Part shown: piece by piece, positions 6,306-8,633 of the stretch
How the letters are laid out: every line of letters starts with the position of its first letter
How positions within the stretch are numbered: position 1 is the first letter of the stretch
NCBI GenBank assembly: GCA_964594045.1
Contig: CAZQKR010000077.1
Coordinates: 1 to 8,633, forward strand
Length of the DNA: 8,633 nucleotides
Direction: 5' to 3'
Source of the DNA: UBA2365 sp964594045
GTDB taxonomy: Bacteria > Bacteroidota > Bacteroidia > Chitinophagales > Saprospiraceae
Notes under the pieces: generated by a model
The model's input: only the letters and a program-made list of their open reading frames with translations
What the model was told of the DNA's origin: nothing
Databases searched by the model: none
Translations under genes and position numbers: made by a program

Positions 6306-7085
6306 TTATTGACATCCTGAATTCTGACATAATCCCGCACTATTATCATTCTGACATGGATCAGGATAATAATTCGTACAAGGTGCAATTGAGTAGGTAT
6401 TATTTTGATAAGTAACCAACTCTTCTTCTTCGTCGTCGTAACAATAAACTGTTTCGTTTACACAACATCCATCGCTGGCGCAAGGCGTAAGATACAGATT
6501 GTATTCTTTGTTGATTTCTTCATAACACATTTGCAGGCAGGGCGATTTAAAAAATAAAGTATTCACAACCGGTTCATTGTCGCAAGTCAAACCATTTTCA
6601 ATAAAGTATTCCATCATGTATTTTTCTTCAAATTTTTGTTGGAGCATGAAAGAAAAATTCTTAAAGTCAGTTGAATTACCGTTGATGGAAACCAGCACAA
6701 GTTGGCTGTACCAACCCAGACACGCGTCAGATGTCGGATACAGCAGCCGCCAACGTAAATTTCTGAAATCGACATACCTCCCGATAATTTCATAATTATT
6801 ATCAAACTGATCACAATGCTTAACTTCCATAGTCACCTCTATTTCACAGCCTAAGTCGGTTGTAAATACATATTGCACTGTGGTATCAGGTTCACAATAG
6901 AGGATACCACCAACAAAAGACCAAATATTACAGGATGGAGAGATCACTTTATTTATCTGACTACTTGATCTGACACTGATCGAAGGATCAGAATTTTGAA
7001 TAACAATTTTATCCTCACTTTTCTGACACTGCAAAAAGACAATCACACCAATGATGGCAACGATAAAATAATACAATTTTTTCAT
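6306..7085 (-). CDS. Cys-rich surface lipoprotein, function unknown
   Basis: A 259-aa protein that I do not recognise. The N-terminus (MKK, hydrophobic core, FLQC) is a lipoprotein signal with lipid cysteine C20. The residues just after it, QKSED, resemble the Q-K-(D/E)-rich lipoprotein export signal described in Capnocytophaga and other Bacteroidota, so display on the outer face of the cell is likely. Sixteen further cysteines (52, 64, 80, 91, 122, 168, 183, 187, 202, 207, 208, 215, 236, 244, 253, 258) suggest disulfides in an extracellular protein; nine of them fall in the last 80 residues, which also carry an acidic DDEEEE run near 217-222. It is the first gene of a two-gene unit with the 566-aa T9SS protein, and its N-terminus is duplicated as the remnant at 3936. 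No exact promoter box was found upstream. Confidence 0.85.
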   Translation of the reverse strand: MKKLYYFIVAIIGVIVFLQCQKSEDKIVIQNSDPSISVRSSSQINKVISPSCNIWSFVGGILYCEPDTTVQYVFTTDLGCEIEVTMEVKHCDQFDNNYEIIGRYVDFRNLRWRLLYPTSDACLGWYSQLVLVSINGNSTDFKNFSFMLQQKFEEKYMMEYFIENGLTCDNEPVVNTLFFKSPCLQMCYEEINKEYNLYLTPCASDGCCVNETVYCYDDEEEELVTYQNNTYSIAPCTNYYPDPCQNDNSAGLCQNSGCQ

Positions 7086-7224
7086 TTTATTTAAAATTTA
7101 GATTTTTAAAAAGTTATTTACATGTTTCAAATCAAATCTTCAGTAAAACGGCGGATCCTCCCGCAGCCTTTGACGCCGGAGCACAAACAACAATCGATTA
7201 CATTCACAAAATAATAAAAGGGAA

Positions 7225-7270
7225 CGTAGAGCCGTAGAGCCGTAGAGCCGTAGAGCCGTAGAGCCGTAGA
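7225..7270. repeat. Perfect 8-bp tandem repeat (CGTAGAGC)
   Basis: Five exact head-to-tail copies of the octamer CGTAGAGC are followed by six bases of a sixth. The array sits in the non-coding leader of the lipoprotein gene, about 140 bases upstream of its start. It corresponds to the degenerate array at 4074-4120. Its purity suggests recent expansion by slippage. Being between genes, length change could affect only expression, not reading frame. Confidence 0.92.
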
Positions 7271-7296
7271 TTATGATGTGAACTTTTTATCATACT

Positions 7297-7602
7297 ATGG
7301 TTTAAGCCATAAATATAGGATTTTTCGGTCAGATTTCAAAATTTATACGGTTAAGTTTTTGGACTTATTTTGATGACAGAATAATACTTGGTTTTAGCTT
7401 TGTTTTTAGTTTTAAGAACGATATATTATAATTTGATCAGCATTAATCAAAGGATAATATATTGCCGTTGGTGGAGTTTTCACCAATAGGGGGATGCATA
7501 GGATTCATAGAATCTGTCCGGTAACGTGAGTTTATCAGCACAATTTTTTTTGACGTGCTTAAAATATAACTACATGATTAACAATAATATATTTTGACGT
7601 TA
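7297..7602. repeat. 306-bp direct repeat identical to 4147-4452
   Basis: Right-hand partner of the identical block at 4147-4452. Homology continues with scattered changes to about 7646, where the sequence leading to the toxin-antitoxin genes begins. Confidence 0.93.
7369..7402 (+). promoter_or_regulatory. Plus-strand promoter-like pair in front of element C
   Basis: TTTG (7369-7372), a 22-base spacer and TAGCTTTG (7395-7402) form the same promoter-like pair as at 4219-4252. A transcript starting near 7409 would cross element C and could continue into the parD/parE pair, which lies about 380 bases downstream. Confidence 0.35.
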
Positions 7603-7621
7603 CTTAGAACAAACCAACAGC
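7464..7621 (+). repeat. Structured repeat element, copy C
   Basis: It has the same architecture as copy B. GCCGTTGGT (7464-7472) faces ACCAACAGC (7613-7621), in which one base of the outer stem is now mismatched. The three inner stems are intact (TAACGT/ACGTTA, AGCAC/GTGCT, AAAATATA/TATATTTT). The change at 7603 lies just outside the ACGTTA arm. It separates the minus-strand lipoprotein unit from the plus-strand toxin-antitoxin pair. Confidence 0.8.
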
Positions 7622-7650
7622 TGCAAATTCCATACTTATACTATTAAGTC

Positions 7651-7668
7651 GCTGGTATAAACACCAGC
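7651..7668 (+). other. Short hairpin just after element C
   Basis: Arms GCTGGT (7651-7656) and ACCAGC (7663-7668) enclose a 6-base loop. It occupies the same place after the element as the CAGGCAG/CTGCCTG hairpin does after copies A and B, but its sequence is unrelated. No T-run follows. Confidence 0.45.
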
Positions 7669-7749
7669 AACACCTGCAAACAAAAGGCTTCAATAATTTT
7701 CCATTTAATATATTTAGAAAAAGAAAAGGATAAGATTATTTCAATTATG

Positions 7750-7770
7750 TACCAATTATTGGTAACTTTG
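7750..7770 (+). promoter_or_regulatory. Palindromic operator overlapping the -7 box of the toxin-antitoxin operon
   Basis: TACCAAT-T-ATTGGTA (7750-7764) is a perfect inverted repeat. Its last two bases begin TAACTTTG (7763-7770), an exact TANNTTTG -7 box. A near-match -33 element, TTTC (7739-7742), lies 20 bases upstream. ParD-type ribbon-helix-helix antitoxins bind such palindromes and repress their own operon, so this is the likely autoregulatory site. Its position supports the ATG at 7789 as the antitoxin start. Confidence 0.6.
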
Positions 7771-7788
7771 AAGAAATATATTATTGTT

Positions 7789-8040
7789 ATGAGTAGAAAT
7801 ACATCCATATCACTTGGAAGTTACTTTGATAACTTTATTCAAAGTCGTCTGAAAGTTGGAAGATACAAAAATGCCAGCGAAGTGATCCGGGCAGGCTTGA
7901 GGCTATTGGAGGAAGAAGAAAATAAAATCATTGCTTTAAGAAATGCAATCCAGGAGGGCATCGATAGTGGGATTGCCCATGATTTCAATCCGGAAGTACA
8001 TCTGAAAGAATTGAAAGCAAAAAGGGGATCAAATGGCTAA
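7789..8040 (+). CDS. parD: ParD-type antitoxin (ribbon-helix-helix)
   Basis: An 83-aa antitoxin expected to neutralise the following toxin and to bind the operator just upstream. The N-terminal half is a ribbon-helix-helix DNA-binding domain: strand TSISLG (5-10), helix SYFDNFIQSRLK, then the conserved YKNASEVIRAGLRLLEEEE helix at about 26-44. The C-terminal half, with IQEGIDSG and DFNPEVHLKELKA, matches the toxin-wrapping tail of ParD proteins. A frame open from 7747 adds 14 residues, but those codons run through the operator palindrome and -7 box, so the ATG at 7789 is preferred. The 3' end overlaps the toxin gene by 8 bases (ATGGCTAA), typical of coupled translation. Confidence 0.92.
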   Translation: MSRNTSISLGSYFDNFIQSRLKVGRYKNASEVIRAGLRLLEEEENKIIALRNAIQEGIDSGIAHDFNPEVHLKELKAKRGSNG

Positions 8041-8332
8041 TTTCCTGCTAACCAAGAAAGCAGTAGATGATTTATCAGATATTTGGAATTATACGGTTGA
8101 TAACTGGTCTGAAAAACAGGCTGACTTCTACTATCAAATGTTATTGGACCATTGCAAAGAAATAGCAGAGAATCCTGCATTGGGAAAGAATTATGAAGGA
8201 GTGGTGAAGTTATTATTTGGACATAGAGCAGGACGACATATTATATTTTACAGAAAATTGAATATAAATGAAGTTGAAATAACAAGGATTTTGCATGAAC
8301 AAATGGACTTAAGGAATAGAATCCGGGAATAA
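8033..8332 (+). CDS. parE: ParE-type toxin (RelE/ParE superfamily)
   Basis: A 99-aa toxin at the usual family length. Conserved features run in order: LTKKAVDDLSDIWNYT near 6-21, WSEKQADFYYQML at 25-37, IAENPALGK at 44-52, GHRAGRHIIFYRK near 63-75, and ITRILHEQMDLRNRI at the C-terminus. This pattern is typical of ParE rather than RelE. Characterised ParE proteins inhibit DNA gyrase, but the target of this one cannot be told from sequence. A good ribosome-binding stretch (AAAAGGGG) precedes the ATG inside the antitoxin gene. The product should be held inactive by the antitoxin; the pair may stabilise the repeat-rich region. Confidence 0.92.
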   Translation: MANFLLTKKAVDDLSDIWNYTVDNWSEKQADFYYQMLLDHCKEIAENPALGKNYEGVVKLLFGHRAGRHIIFYRKLNINEVEITRILHEQMDLRNRIRE

Positions 8333-8457
8333 TCCCACAAAATAATGGCTTTAAGCTATGTCATAAAAAAGTAATGCCACTGCTCAAAGCGCGACCTGGA
8401 TATTCAACTTATTTTAAACGACAGGCAGCCTCCGCATTTAATTACCGATAAGTTTTT

Positions 8458-8492
8458 GCCTTTTTTGGTGTTTTCACCAACAAACCAACGGC
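8458..8492 (+). repeat. Collapsed copy D of the structured repeat
   Basis: It keeps both ends of the element but not the middle. GCC, a T-run and the hairpin TTGGTG-TTTT-CACCAA (8465-8480) run directly into CAAACCAACGGC (8481-8492). Compared with copy A, about 123 bases carrying the three inner stems are absent at the point CACCAA/CAAACC. It is either a deletion product or the basic form into which the inner module was inserted. Confidence 0.65.
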
Positions 8493-8505
8493 TGTAAAAG
8501 GATTT

Positions 8506-8528
8506 GAAGATTCGAAGATTCGAAATTC
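8506..8528. repeat. Short 8-bp tandem repeat (GAAGATTC)
   Basis: Two exact copies of GAAGATTC (8506-8513, 8514-8521) and a partial third (GAAATTC) stand next to collapsed copy D. The unit is 8 bp like the array at 7225-7270, but the sequence is unrelated. Confidence 0.6.
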
Positions 8529-8579
8529 AACAATTCAAACATCTCGAACAAAATAACCCTTCAAATAACATTCATCATC

Positions 8580-8633
8580 ATGTATTCTATGATTAAACCA
8601 AACAAAAATGATAAAAAATTAAGCTGCATATTT
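8580..8633 (+). CDS. Possible start of a gene cut by the window end
   Basis: From the ATG at 8580 (or the internal ATG at 8589) the frame stays open for 18 codons to the last base, beginning MYSMIKPNKNDKK. A basic start followed by LSCIF could be the beginning of a signal peptide. The stretch is too short and AT-rich to be sure. Confidence 0.2.
   Translation, partial: MYSMIKPNKNDKKLSCIF

Larger units (their letters stand above)
7086..7463. repeat. Non-coding long repeat upstream of the lipoprotein gene
   Basis: Partner of 3937-4313, with no gene visible. Near the lipoprotein start the minus strand carries TTGATTTG (7 of 8 matches to TANNTTTG, around 7127-7134) but no suitable -33 element, so I do not call a promoter. 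The stretch ATGGTTTAAGCCAT near 7298-7311 can form a small hairpin, and a related sequence appears after the toxin gene at about 8345-8358. Confidence 0.8.
8333..8579. other. Intergenic region after the toxin gene, with decayed repeat traces
   Basis: No gene is supported here. From about 8341 the order of short matches (ATGGCTTTAAGCTAT, then ACTTATTTTAAACGACA, then the GCCTTTTTTGGTG hairpin) follows the order in the long repeat near 7296, 7363 and 7464, with the first spacing almost the same. This reads as a diverged, shortened copy of the long repeat. No convincing terminator for the toxin-antitoxin operon was found. Confidence 0.45.

Noticed and set aside
7127..7134. Minus-strand promoter of the lipoprotein gene
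   Set aside because: TTGATTTG matches TANNTTTG at only 7 of 8 positions, and no TTG or TTTG lies at the right distance upstream.
8341..8366. Terminator after parE
   Set aside because: The imperfect ATGGCTT/AAGCTAT stem has a one-base loop and is followed by A-rich, not T-rich, sequence.

Overview
The window looks like chromosomal DNA of a Bacteroidota bacterium, plausibly a Saprospiraceae-like member. Three things point there. Two secreted proteins end in a type IX secretion (T9SS, Por) type A sorting domain. A lipoprotein has a Bacteroidota-type surface export signal after its lipid cysteine. Several sites match the Bacteroidota -7 promoter motif TANNTTTG. No species can be named from this alone. 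The DNA is AT-rich, apart from the clearly GC-richer fucosidase gene.

Layout, left to right. 1-427 is AT-rich and non-coding. 428-1768 (+) encodes a secreted GH29 alpha-L-fucosidase. 1818-4882 and 3840-7646 are two overlapping sets of long direct repeats, produced by tandem duplication of a unit on the minus strand. The right-hand unit (7085 down to 4556) holds a Cys-rich surface lipoprotein of 259 aa followed by a 566-aa T9SS-exported protein that is probably beta-propeller-like. The left-hand unit (3936 down to 2060) holds a 49-codon remnant of the lipoprotein gene followed by a 568-aa paralogue of the T9SS protein. 7789-8332 (+) is a ParD/ParE-type toxin-antitoxin pair with a palindromic operator over its -7 box. 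8333-8633 is mostly intergenic; a reading frame may open at 8580 and run off the end.

The main unexplained structure is a repeated element of about 158 bp (copies at 1818-1975, 4314-4471 and 7464-7621, plus a collapsed copy at 8458-8492). It has nested inverted repeats that could fold into a branched structure. All copies have the same orientation, and together they separate fucosidase, T9SS unit 2, T9SS unit 1 and toxin-antitoxin modules. This resembles a cassette array, although tandem duplication explains at least part of it, and no integrase, transposase or reverse transcriptase is visible. A plus-strand promoter-like pair lies just upstream of the second and third copies, so the element may also be transcribed as a structured RNA.

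The two T9SS genes are only about 60% alike over their N-terminal half by eye, yet their last 327 coding bases and the next 172 bases downstream are identical. This suggests recent gene conversion that homogenised the sorting domain. No metabolic link between the fucosidase, the surface proteins and the toxin-antitoxin pair can be seen from the sequence.
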